In this document: piece by piece, positions 12,601 to 22,200 of the stretch | Layout: every line of letters starts with the position of its first letter | Position numbering within the stretch: the first letter of the stretch is position 1 | Source: Mercurialis annua | Taxonomy: Eukaryota; Streptophyta; Magnoliopsida; Malpighiales; Euphorbiaceae | Length of the DNA stretch: 64,000 nt | Assembly (NCBI RefSeq): GCF_937616625.2 | Contig: NC_065576.1 | Span: 18,688,001 to 18,752,000, forward strand | Direction: 5' to 3' | Translations under genes and position numbers: made by a program | Notes under the pieces: model-generated | What the model saw: only the letters and a program-made list of their open reading frames with translations | Told to the model about the DNA's origin: nothing | The model's database searches: none

Positions 12601-12989
12601 AAACGTTTGGATTTGTTTCGTAACCTTTTAAAGGTTTGGATTGGTTTTGTAGTGTTTGTAAACGTTTGGCTTAAATTGCTAAAAAGTTGAAACGCTTGGT
12701 TTTATTTCATAATGTTTGTAAAGGTTTGACTTAAATCGCTAAAAAGGTGAAACATTTGGATTTGCTTCGTACCGTTTGTAAACGTTTGGCTTAAATCGCT
12801 AAATATGTGAAACATTTGGATTTGTTTCGTAACGTTTGTAAACGTTTTGCTTAAATTGCTAAATAGGTGAAACACATGGATTTGTTTCGTAACGTTTGTA
12901 AACGTTTGGCTTAAATTGCTAAAAAGGTGAAACTCTTGGATTTCTTTTATAATGTTTGTAAACATTTGGCTTAAATTGCTAAAAAGGTG
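6621..12989. repeat. 60-bp satellite array, block 1
   Basis: Head-to-tail copies of a 60-bp monomer (representative pair at 29221-29340), all in the same orientation. Each monomer holds two related 30-bp halves, one starting TAAACGTTTGGCTTAAAT and one starting GAAACGCTTGGATTTGTT. Copies differ from each other at many sites, by eye around 10-20 percent. Truncated and half-unit variants are interspersed. A long-range duplication with 1016-bp offset links about 9040-9640 to 10060-10650. The block begins in mid-monomer beside the copia LTR and ends at a MITE. Confidence 0.97.
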
Positions 12990-13390
12990 GGGTTAATTAT
13001 TTTTCAGGTCACCGAACTATAGTGTTTTTACAAAATGGTTACCGAATTATAAAAAGTTACAAAATAGTTACTGAAGTATAGTCTTTTTACAAACCGGTTA
13101 CCGAACTATGAAAAGTTACAAGACGGTTACTGGAGTATTTTTTTTTTACAAACGGGTTACCATCTTAATGATGTGGACAAGGAATAAGATAACGTTTTTT
13201 GTAAAAAAATAACAGTTCGGTAACCGTTTTATAATAAAACTATAGTTCGGTACCCATTTTGTGACTTTTTATAATTAAATGACCATTTTGTAAAAATACT
13301 ATAGTTCGGTAACCCTTTTGTACCTTTTTATCATTTGATAACCGTTTTGTGAAAACGCTATAGTTCGGTGACCTAAAACATATTTAACCA
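12990..13390. mobile_element. Foldback MITE, Mutator-like (complete copy)
   Basis: The ends are inverted repeats: the left end reads GGGTTAATTATTTTTCAGG and the right end, read in reverse, is closely similar (GGTTAAATATGTTTTAGG). Pairing continues through CACCGAACTATAG and well beyond, so nearly the whole 401 bp can fold. Flanking satellite reads AAAAAGGTG on the left and GAAAAGGTG on the right, a 9-bp target duplication with one mismatch, which suits Mutator-type elements. Inside, ACCGAACTATA/AAAGTTACAAAA units repeat about every 50 bp. No coding capacity. Confidence 0.85.
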
Positions 13391-14537
13391 GAAAAGGTGA
13401 AACGTTTGGATTTGTTTCGTAACCTTTGTAAATGTTTGGCATAAATTGCTAAAAAGGTGAAACGCTTGGATTTGTTTCGTAACCTTTGTAAACGTTTGGC
13501 TTAAATTGCTAAAAAGGTGAAATATTTGGATTTGTTTCGTAACGTTTATAAACGTTTGGCTTAAATCGCTAAAAAGGTGAAACATTTGGGTTTGTTTCGT
13601 ACCGTTTGTAATTGTTTGGCTTAAATCGCTAAAAAGTTGAAACGTTTGGATTTGTTTCGTAACGTTTGTAAACGTTTGGCTTAAATTGCCAAAAAGGTGA
13701 AACGCTTGGATTTGTTTCATACCGTTTGTAAACGTTTGGCTTAAATCGCTAAAAAGGTGAAACGCTTGGATTTGTTTCGTACCGTTTGTAAATGTTTGGC
13801 TTAAATCTCTAAAAAGGTGAAACGTGTGGATTTGTTTCGTAACGTTTGTAAACGTTTGGCTTAAATTGCTAAAAAGGTGAAATGCTTGGTTTTGTTTCGT
13901 AATGTTTGTAAAGGTTTGGCTTAAATGGCTAAAAATATTAAATGTTTGAATTTGTTTCGTAACGTTGTAAACGTTTGGTTTTGTTTCGTAACGTTTGTAA
14001 AGGTTTGGCTTAAATCGCTAAAAATGTGAAAAGTTTGGATTTGTTTCGTAACGTATTAAACGTTTGGTTTTGTTTCGTATCGTTTGTAAAGGTTTGACTT
14101 AAATCGCTAAAAATATGAAACGTTTGGATTAATTTCGTAACGTTTTAAACGTTTGGCTTAAATTGTTAAAAAGGTAAAACGCTTGGTTTTATTTCTTAAT
14201 GTTTGTAAAGGTTTGGCTTAAATCGCTAAAAAGGTGAAACATTTGGATTTGGTTCGTACCGTTTGTAAACGGTTTGGCTTAAATCGCTAAATAGGTGAAA
14301 CGTTTGGAATTGTTTCGTAACGTTTGTAAACGTTTTGCTTAAATTGCTAAATTGGTGAAACGCATGAATTTGTTTCGTAACGTTTGTAAATGTTTAGCTT
14401 AAATTGCTAAAAAGGTTAAACTCTTGGATTTCTTTTGTAATGTTTGTAAACGTTTGGCTTAAATTTCTCAAAAGGTAAAACGCTTGGATTTGTTTCGGAA
14501 CGTTTGTAAATATTTGGCTTAAATTGCTAAAAAGGTG
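13391..14537. repeat. 60-bp satellite array, block 2
   Basis: Continuation of the satellite between the two MITE copies. Its right part (about 14150-14537) resembles the sequence before the first MITE (about 12680-12989), and the stretch at about 13580-13660 matches the satellite right of the second MITE (19238-19310). This shows that the MITE was duplicated together with its satellite flanks. Confidence 0.95.
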
Positions 14538-14565
14538 GGGTTAATTATTTTTCAGGTCACCGAAC
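14538..14565. mobile_element. Left fragment of second MITE copy
   Basis: The sequence is the same as the first 28 bp of the MITE at 12990, up to CACCGAAC. It is then interrupted by the CACTA element and resumes at 19128. The left satellite junction matches that of the first copy, so this is a duplicate rather than an independent insertion. Confidence 0.9.
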
Positions 14566-14940
14566 TACTAAAAAACAGTCAGTTTGTGACGGAAAATTCC
14601 GTCACAAATCCGTCACAAACTGCCATTTGAGACGGATTTGTGACGGATTTTCGTCTGTCACATTTTTGGGCGTCACAAATGATTTGTGACGGAAAATAAA
14701 ATCCGTCACAAATTTGTGACGGATTTGTGACGGAAAATTCCGTCACAAAAGTCATTGGTCAACAAAGAAGAATCCGTCACAAAATTAGTGACGGAAATGT
14801 CCGTCACAAATCCGTCATTAATTAGTGACAGAATTGTGACGGATTGCGATTAGTGACGGATAAAGTCATCACAAATCCGTCACTAATTAGTGAAAGATTT
14901 GTAACAGATTCAGACGTTTCTGTCACTAATTCTCACTAAA
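14566..14940. repeat. CACTA left terminal inverted repeat and subterminal repeats
   Basis: The terminal inverted repeat is followed by many copies, in both orientations, of TTTGTGACGGA and its complement TCCGTCACAAA, spaced by about 10-25 bp. Such arrays in CACTA elements bind the element's transposase (established for the family). The array fades near 14940. Confidence 0.88.
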
Positions 14941-16558
14941 TTAATTATATATAATATGAAATTGTTGTATCAAATTTATTAAAATTGTTACTTAAACAAA
15001 TATAATGAATAACTAGAAATAAATGATTATAAAAAAAAACTTACAAAAGAATATGCACTACCAATCAATTTTAAGAATATATTAATTATAAACACTATTA
15101 TTTATTTATACAAAAACACATTGTATGTATGATTAAATCATACAAATTAAGATGAAAAGTTTACTAATATAGAGGAACATCATACAGAGATAAAAAAAAA
15201 CTATTAATACAAGGGAGCCATTGATGATGTACCATAACCGCCAATTCTTCTCAATGCACAAGATTACCCTGAAAAATGGAAAATACAGCTTCATAAGAAA
15301 TAAGGAAAATAAAAAAAATTACAGTTTTGAGAACTGGTTTATCTCATTTAATAAAACAATACAAGCACAAATTTATAAGCGGAATGTTTAAGCTATGATG
15401 TACAAGTGACTCATTTAAACTATGATATACAGGTGACTTCAGACTATATTACATTTTTTTGTTTTCAGTTTCTTATTTAAGCTATGATATACATGTGACT
15501 TCAAAGCACCATTACTTACAATGACACTCTAAAAATCTAAATTAAGAAACATAAAAATCATATGCATACAGTATTAAACAGAAAAATCATATGCTATGAC
15601 ATAAAAGGAGATGAGGCAGCTGATCCTACATCTACATTATACACTGATTAAATTTCAGTCAGCAATAAGACTATACCAAATTCAGTAGTTTTTTCTCCAT
15701 CATATCATCAATTCCAATAAAAACTTGAATCAATCAGGTGAAAAACTGCTGAAAAACTCAAGTAGAACATCTACACAAAGGTCTCATAAGCATTTAATGT
15801 TTGACTAATTTAGAACATCAAATCTACCAAAAACAAAGATGAAGCTAAGTTCTTTTCCTTTTTAGTCCTAATTTAGAAAAATGGTACAAGTAAATGTTTA
15901 AAGAAGTATAGTGAAAAAGTAGATTAAATTTGGCTGAACAAGTCTCACAATAGCTATATTTAATTTTTCGCCAATCTGATCAAATGAGCTCAAACAAGAC
16001 CTTATTAAGTTTAACATCCAAGCTGTTAAACATATCAAGGATCAAATGTAGCCAAACTCAATTAAGAAACTCATAATGGCTGACTTGCAAACCAAGGATA
16101 TAGCATATGGCCAATTATATATCCTTATTTCCCCACCTCCAATCAAAAGAAAGGGAAAAAAATTGTTATTTTAGTTGAATACTTAGGATCTAGTGATTAG
16201 ATGTGATCATACTGCAAGTGGCAATTATCAATAGTTTGCAGCAAGCGCATTAACGGAGATCCTATCAATGTCTATTGCATGATACCTAGATAAATTAAAA
16301 TATTATTTCAAATTAAAACACAACTACCTGAATTAATATTGATCTTAATCATGAACTAAAAACCTAAAATCCTATTTTTGATAGATTAAATTACTATGCT
16401 CAACTGATCATCAACTTTGTCTACAATATACAATATTTTCTTATTAGTTGTAAATTTAACAACAGTCCCAATTAACAAGCATATAATTAAACTAAAACCA
16501 GAATAAGAATAAGCAAATAAATCAACAAATAAGAGAAAGAGAGTATAATGTGTCTTAC
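14941..16558. other. CACTA interior without recognised coding sequence
   Basis: AT-rich sequence that probably includes intron or 3' flanking DNA of the captured HMGB fragment, since that gene is on the minus strand and its last recognised exon ends at 16559. I could not identify the rest of the HMG box. A motif close to TTAAGCTATGATATACAGGTG occurs at about 15388, 15414 and 15477. A splice-acceptor-like TTTTTCAG on the minus strand near 15268 may precede a terminal exon, but no match to a protein was seen. Confidence 0.45.
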
Positions 16559-16837
16559 AGCAGCGATTGCTTTGTTATCAAGAAACTTCTCGATGAAGTA
16601 TTTTTTGAACTCCTCCCTGTAGTTATGTCAATTTCACAGTAAAACTTAAATTAAATTTTAAAAAAGTGAATCTAAAACTCTATGAAGGAAGCTAGAGATG
16701 AAAGGAAAATTGAAGTAATTACATGAAGACAAAAAAGCAGAAGCAGGACATTTAGGAGCATTAGGATCATTTGTATTATTTGAAATCAAGTTCTTCTTAG
16801 CTGGCTTTGCCTCTGCTTTGCATGCCTTCAAGATCCT
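16559..16837 (-). pseudogene. Captured HMGB (HMG-box) gene fragment, two exons
   Basis: The first exon (about 16723-16837, minus) encodes ILKACKAEAKPAKKN followed by NDPNAPKCPASAF, the basic linker and start of a plant HMG box (family: KDPN.PKRP.SAFFVFM). One T is missing from the run encoding the phenylalanines, shifting the frame. A GT donor follows the AT of the methionine codon. After a 106-bp intron ending in CAG, the second exon (16559-16616) restores ATG and reads EEFKKYFIEKFLDNKAIAA, the second part of box helix I and the start of helix II. It ends at a GTAAG donor. HMGB proteins bend DNA in chromatin. The rest of the box was not found, so no functional protein is expected. Confidence 0.85.
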
Positions 16838-16984
16838 TCAAAATCAGCAAAAAATTGAGAAATTAATAAGCAAAATCTAATGATATCAGTTACAGATCTA
16901 AACGAGTTTTAAAAAGATAATCGTAATTGAATCTCTTAAAGAAGCATATATTAAGTTATAATAATGAGAAACAGATCTAAACGA

Positions 16985-18740
16985 TGACTGCTGAGTTGTT
17001 TCCTGCGCCATTCGATGACTGCTGAACAGAGTCATCTAATTCAGAAACTGCTGATGAAATATTAGATTCTGAAGAACCCTTTACTTCATGCCTAAGTCAC
17101 TCTGCCTTGACTTGCAAACCGATATAGGTTTCTGGCAATATGTTATTGCTTCCTAAGGTTTTGAGCCGACCTCCAAACACAAACATATACGAAAATTTCC
17201 AAAATATAGTTAAGGTTATGATGGAAATAGTTCATTAAAATAGGTAACACTTATCATCCTATCAGTAGTATTTAAACCTTAAAAAGATACAGTTCAGCAA
17301 GATGTCTACTGTCTGGTTCAACAAGTCGTTCTAGATTGAGAAGTGCTTTCTGGTAATCACTGAGAGATGTTTCAATGTCCTCTACAGACAGCAAAATAGT
17401 AAAAAAATAAGCAGAAAATAGGCCTCTAGAAAACAACTGCATCTCTCAGCAAGTTTTAGTAAGTTAAATTAAGGTATTAATTTTACAAAGTCGACCTGAG
17501 ATATACCTCTTTCCAAAGCAACTTCAGCTAATGCTGAGAGTACATCCACTTTATCCATTGCAACATCAAGCATTTTCCATGCCAAGTCAAGGTCAGATTC
17601 ATCACCACCATCTTCATCCGGTTCAGCCAAGTCTTACCATCACTATCCTCGCCATCTACCTCCTGATCATTCCCTCTAGAAGCTACAATAGAATGACGAA
17701 GAACATAAAATAGTAAACATTGTTACACTCTCATGCATGATGCTACGCCTATTCCACCATCTTAATCATGAATATTGAATTACTTCATTAAATAATCATT
17801 ATACATCAAAAATATACAAACCATCATCCGCCGCTCCATCTCTGTGATTCAGATCCGGCTTCCCGTCCTCTTTAATAGTACTAGAAACAGCAGAAGCAGT
17901 CATAGATTCCGCTTTCAAAGAACTGGTAACAGTCCCATTTTTATCAAATTCTTGTTTCGATTCACTCTTCTATTTTGGGATTGTTCCTAAGAGAACAACT
18001 TCTTCTTGAACTTTATACATCAAAGCAGCCCATATTGGTAGTAAGCAATCAAACATTCAAGTGCAAGCTCACCATAGTATGTAACCCTAACATTATAACA
18101 CTTAGTAAATTCATTTCACAGAAAAAAAAACAAAGTTATAATTTTTATTACTAAAACTCTAATCCTAACCTGATTTCAAGAGCACGGCTGAAGCACTCAA
18201 CAGCTTCACCGTAATCATTTTCATTCAAAGCTTTTGGCTCCTTTCTTGATTAACTCAACCGCCTCTGCTAATGAATTGTCGGAGCTGATAGCCATAGTTT
18301 GTTCTCCGGCGTTTTTGTTAGTGTTATTGCAAGTGGACTCAGTGTCGGCTTCCGTGTTGGATTTGATTGTGGCTTCAATTGATGTCTGTGTTGTGACGGT
18401 GACGGTGAAGACGGTTATGATTTGCTATACCACTGATGTCTCTATTGATTCGGTTACCACAATAGTGGCTTCTTCTTCTGCCATTGATTTTGATTCAATT
18501 TAAGAATCTGGATATTTTTCATTAGGACTGAAGATTAACAGTGAATTGATTGCTTCTCTTCAACTGCTTCAATTAGAGAAACGAGTGAAGATTATTATCT
18601 CTGGAGACAAAAAGATGAGCGATTTGTTTCGAAACGATGTTAGGGATTTGTTGAGTTAAAGCGGCAATGGAGGAGGAGCAGTGTTAGGGATTATTTTCGA
18701 GGAGAAGAGTTAGAGCTTTTTGATAAAATAATGTAATTTA
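16985..18740 (-). pseudogene. Captured NASP/SIM3-like histone chaperone gene fragment, five exons
   Basis: Exons on the minus strand are 18170-18484 (ATG at 18482-18484), 17822-18086, 17507-17682, 17278-17381 and about 16985-17170; most junctions are GT/AG. Diagnostic peptides are ALNENDYGEAVECFSRALEI (first TPR), YYGELALECLIAYYQYG, ESDLDLAWKMLDVAMDKV, LSALAEVALER, EDIETSLSDYQKALLNLERL with LVEPDSR, and KGSSESNISSAVSELDDSV. All correspond to the plant NASP (SHNi-TPR) family, which chaperones histone H3, including CENH3. Lesions include a stop at codon 20 of exon 1, a frameshift before ALNEN, a 1-bp deletion and a stop in exon 2, and a stop in exon 5. About 250 bp upstream of the ATG look like the parental 5' UTR. 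The C-terminal part is replaced by HMGB sequence. Confidence 0.9.
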
Positions 18741-19127
18741 AGAAATACGGACTGCAATCTCTGTATAATATTAAACCTCCGTCACAAATTCCGTCACAAT
18801 TTGTGACGGAATTTGTGAAGGGCAGTCACAATTCTATATGTTGTGACGGTTGTGTCCGTCACAAATATTTGTGACCGACAAGGACGTCACTTCTCCGTCA
18901 CAAAAATAAGAATTTGCGACAGAATATATACCCGTCACTAAAATCCGTCACAAATCTATCATAAATCCGTCACAAATTACTGACGGATTTTTCGTCAGAA
19001 ATTCCGTCGCAACAAATATGAATCCCTCACTAATCCGTCACAAATCCGTCACAAATTAGTGACGAAATTTTCCGTCACAAATTAGTGACGAAATTTTCCG
19101 TCACAAACTCACTGTTTTTTAGTAGTG
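18741..19127. repeat. CACTA right terminal inverted repeat and subterminal repeats
   Basis: From about 18778 there is a dense run of CCGTCACAAAT/ATTTGTGACGG words in both orientations, ending in ACTGTTTTTTAGTAGTG. The outer 35-40 bp mirror the left end with a single-base difference about every 15 bp. Confidence 0.9.
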
Positions 19128-19237
19128 TATAGTGTTTTTACAAAATGGTTACCGAATTATAAAAAGTTACAAAATAGTTACTGAAGTATAGTCTTTTTAC
19201 AAACCGGTTACCGAACTATAAAAAGTTACAAAACGGT
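19128..19237. mobile_element. Right fragment of second MITE copy, truncated
   Basis: Resumes the MITE after the CACTA element, from TATAGTGTTTTTAC, and follows the first copy closely (corresponding to about 13018-13125). It then stops at AAAACGG, where satellite begins. The inner and right parts of the MITE (about 13126-13390 in the intact copy) are missing, so a deletion removed them together with some satellite. Confidence 0.88.
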
Positions 19238-22200
19238 GAAACATTTGGGTTTGTTTCGTACCGTTTGTAATTGTTTGGCTTAAATCGCTAAAAAGGTGAA
19301 ACGTTTGGATTTGTTTCGTAACGTTTGTAAACGTTTGACTTAAATCGCTAAAAAGGTGAAACGCTTGGGTTTGTTTCGTACCATTTGTAAACGTTTGGCT
19401 TAAATTGCTAAAAAGGTGAAATGCTTGGATTTGTTTCGTATCGTTTGTAAACGTTTGGCTTAAATTGCTAAAAAGCCGAAACTCTTAGATTTGTTTCGTA
19501 ACGTTTGTAAACGTTTGACTTAAATTGTTAAAATGGTGAAATGCTTTGTTTTGTTTCGTAACGTTTGTAAAGGTTTGGCTTAAATCGCTAAAAATGTGAA
19601 ACGTTTGGGTTTGTTTTGTAACGTTTTAAACGTTTGGTTTTTTTTCCGTAACGTTTGTAAACGATTGTCTTAAATCGCTAAAAAGGCGAAACGTTTGGAT
19701 TTGTTTCTTAACGTTTGTAAACGTTTGGCTTAAATCGCCATAAAGGCGAAACATTTGGATTTGTTTCGTAACGTTTGTAAATGTTTGGCTGAAATCGGTA
19801 AAAAGGTGAAACGTTTAGATTTGTTTCGTATCGTTTGTAAACGTTTCTCTTAAATCGCTAAAAAGGTGAAATGTTTGGATTTGTTTCCTAACGTTTCTAA
19901 ATGTTTAGTTTAAATTGCTAAAAAAGTGAAACGCTTTGATTTGTTTCGTAACGTAATTAAACGTTTGGTTTAAATTGATAAAAAGAAAAAATGCTTGGAT
20001 TTGTTTCGTAACGTTTGTAAACGTTTTGCATAAATTGCTAAAAAGGTGAAACGTCTGGATTTGTTTCGTAGCGTTTTTAATCGTTTGGCTTAAATCGCAA
20101 AAAACGTGGAACGTTTGGATTTGTTTTGTACTGTTTATAATTGTTTGGCTTAAATTGCTAAAAAGGTGAAACGTTTGGATTTCTTTCGTAATGTTTGTAA
20201 ACGTTTGGCTTACATTGTTTCGGAACGTTTGTAAACTTTTGGCTAAATTGCTAAAAAGGTGAAACACTTAGATTTGTTTCATAACATTTGTAAACGTTTG
20301 GCTTAAATTGCTAAAAAGATGAAATGCGTTGTTTTGTTTCGTAACGTTTGTAAAGGTCTCGCTTAAATCGCTAAAAATGTGAAACGTTTGGATTTGTTTC
20401 ATAACGTTTTAAACGTTTGGTTTTGTTTCGTAACGTTTGTAAACGTTTGTCTTAAATCGCTAAAAAGGCGAAATGTTTGTATTTGTTTCTTAACGTTTGT
20501 AAACGTTTGGCTTAAATCTCTTTAAAGGCGAAACGTTTGAATTTGTTTCGTAACGTTTGTAAACGTTTGGCTTCAATCGCTAAAAAGGTGAAACGTTTGG
20601 ATTTGTTTTGCAACGTTTGTAACTTTATGCTTAAATCGCTAAAAAGGTTAAACGTTTGATTTCTTTTCGTATCGTTTGTAAACGTTTGGCTTAAATTGCT
20701 AAAAAGGTGAAACGTTTGGATTTGTTTCGTAACCTTTGTAAACGTTTGGCTTTAATTTCTAAAAAAGGTGAAACACTTTGATTTGTTTCGTAACGGTTTT
20801 AAACATTTGGCTTAAATTGCTGAAAGGAAAAACGCTTGGATTTGTTTCGTAACGTTTGCAAACGCTTGGCTTAAATTACTAAAAAGGTGAAATGTTTGGA
20901 TTTGTTTCGTAGCGTTTATAATGTTTTGGCTTAAATCGCTAAAAAGGTGAAATGTTTGGATTTGTTTTGTACCGTTTGTAATTGTTTGGCTTAAATCGCT
21001 AAAAAGGGGAAACTTTTGGATTTGTTTTGTAAATTTGTAAACGTTTGGCTTAAATTGCTAAAAAGGTGAAACGATTGGATTTATTATCGTATCGTTTGTA
21101 AACGTTTGGCTTAAATTTCTACAAAGCTGAAACGCTTAGATTTGTTTCATTACGTTTGTAAATGTTTGCCTTAAATTGCTAAAAAGGTGAAATATTTTGT
21201 TTTGTTTCGTAACGTTTGTAATGGTTTGGCTTAAATCGCTAAAAATGTGAAACGTTTGGATTTGTTTCGTAATGTTTTAAACATTTGGTTTTTTTGTAAC
21301 GTTTGTAAACGATTGTCTTAAATCGCTAAAAAGGCGAAACGTTTGGATTTGTTTCTTAACGTTTGTAAATGTTTGTCTTAAATCGCCATAAAGGTAAAAC
21401 GTTTGGATTTTTTTCATAACCTTTGTAAACGTTAGGCTTAAATCGCTAAAAAGGTGAAACATATGGATTTGTTTCGTAATGTTTTGCTTAAATCGCTAAA
21501 AAAGTGAAACGATTGGATTTGTTTCGTAATGTTTGTAAACGTTTGACTTCAATCGGTAAAAAGGTGAAACGTTTGGATTTGTTTCGTAACGTTTGTAAAC
21601 GTTTGGCATAAATTGGTAAAAAGGTGAAATGTTTGATTTGTTTCGTAACGTTTAAAATGTTTGGCTTCAATCGGTAAAATGGGGAAACGTTTGGATTTGT
21701 TTCGTAACATTTATAAACGTTTGGCTTAAATTGTTAAAAAGGTGAAATGTTCGGTTTTGTTTCGTAACGTTTGGAAACTCTCGGCTTAAATTGCTAAAAA
21801 TGGGAAACGTTTGGATTTATTTCATAACGTTTGTAAATGTTTGGCTTAAATTGCTAAAAAAGGTGAAACACTTGGTTTTGTTTCGTAACGTTTGTAATGG
21901 TTTGGCTTAAATCGCTAAAAATCTGAAACGTTTGAATTTGTTTCGTAACGTTTTAAACGTTTGGCTTTGTTTCGTAATGTTTGTAAACGTTTTGCTTAAA
22001 TCGCTAAAAAGGTGAAACATTTGAATTTGTTTCGTAACGTTGTAAATGTTTGGCTTAAATCGCTAAAAAGGTGACATGTTTGGATTTGTTTCGTAACCTT
22101 TGTAAATGTTTGGCTTAAATTGCTAAATAGGTTAAACGCTTTGATTTGTTTCGTAACGTTTGTAAACGTTTGGCTTACATTGCTAAAAATGAGAAACACT

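Larger units (their letters stand above)
14566..19127. mobile_element. Non-autonomous CACTA (EnSpm/CMC) element with captured genes
   Basis: The right end reads, inwards from 19127, CACTACTAAAAAACAGTGAG, a canonical CACTA terminus. The left end reads TACTAAAAAACAGTCAG, so it has the same inverted repeat but lacks the first CAC. Comparison with the intact MITE shows an insertion site of CGAAC-TAT-AGTG. A 3-bp TAT duplication followed by a 6-bp loss (TATCAC) at the left end explains the junction exactly. Subterminal GTGACGG/CCGTCAC arrays line both ends. There is no transposase. The centre carries two captured host gene fragments on the minus strand. Confidence 0.9.

Noticed and set aside
6621..12989. 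Regular 60-bp repetition resembling a CRISPR array
   Set aside because: There are no unique spacers, the whole unit repeats, and the surroundings are plant transposons.
17531..18503. Plus-strand ORFs 17531-17713 and 18234-18503
   Set aside because: They are antisense to NASP-like exons 3 and 1, whose minus-strand translation matches the family.
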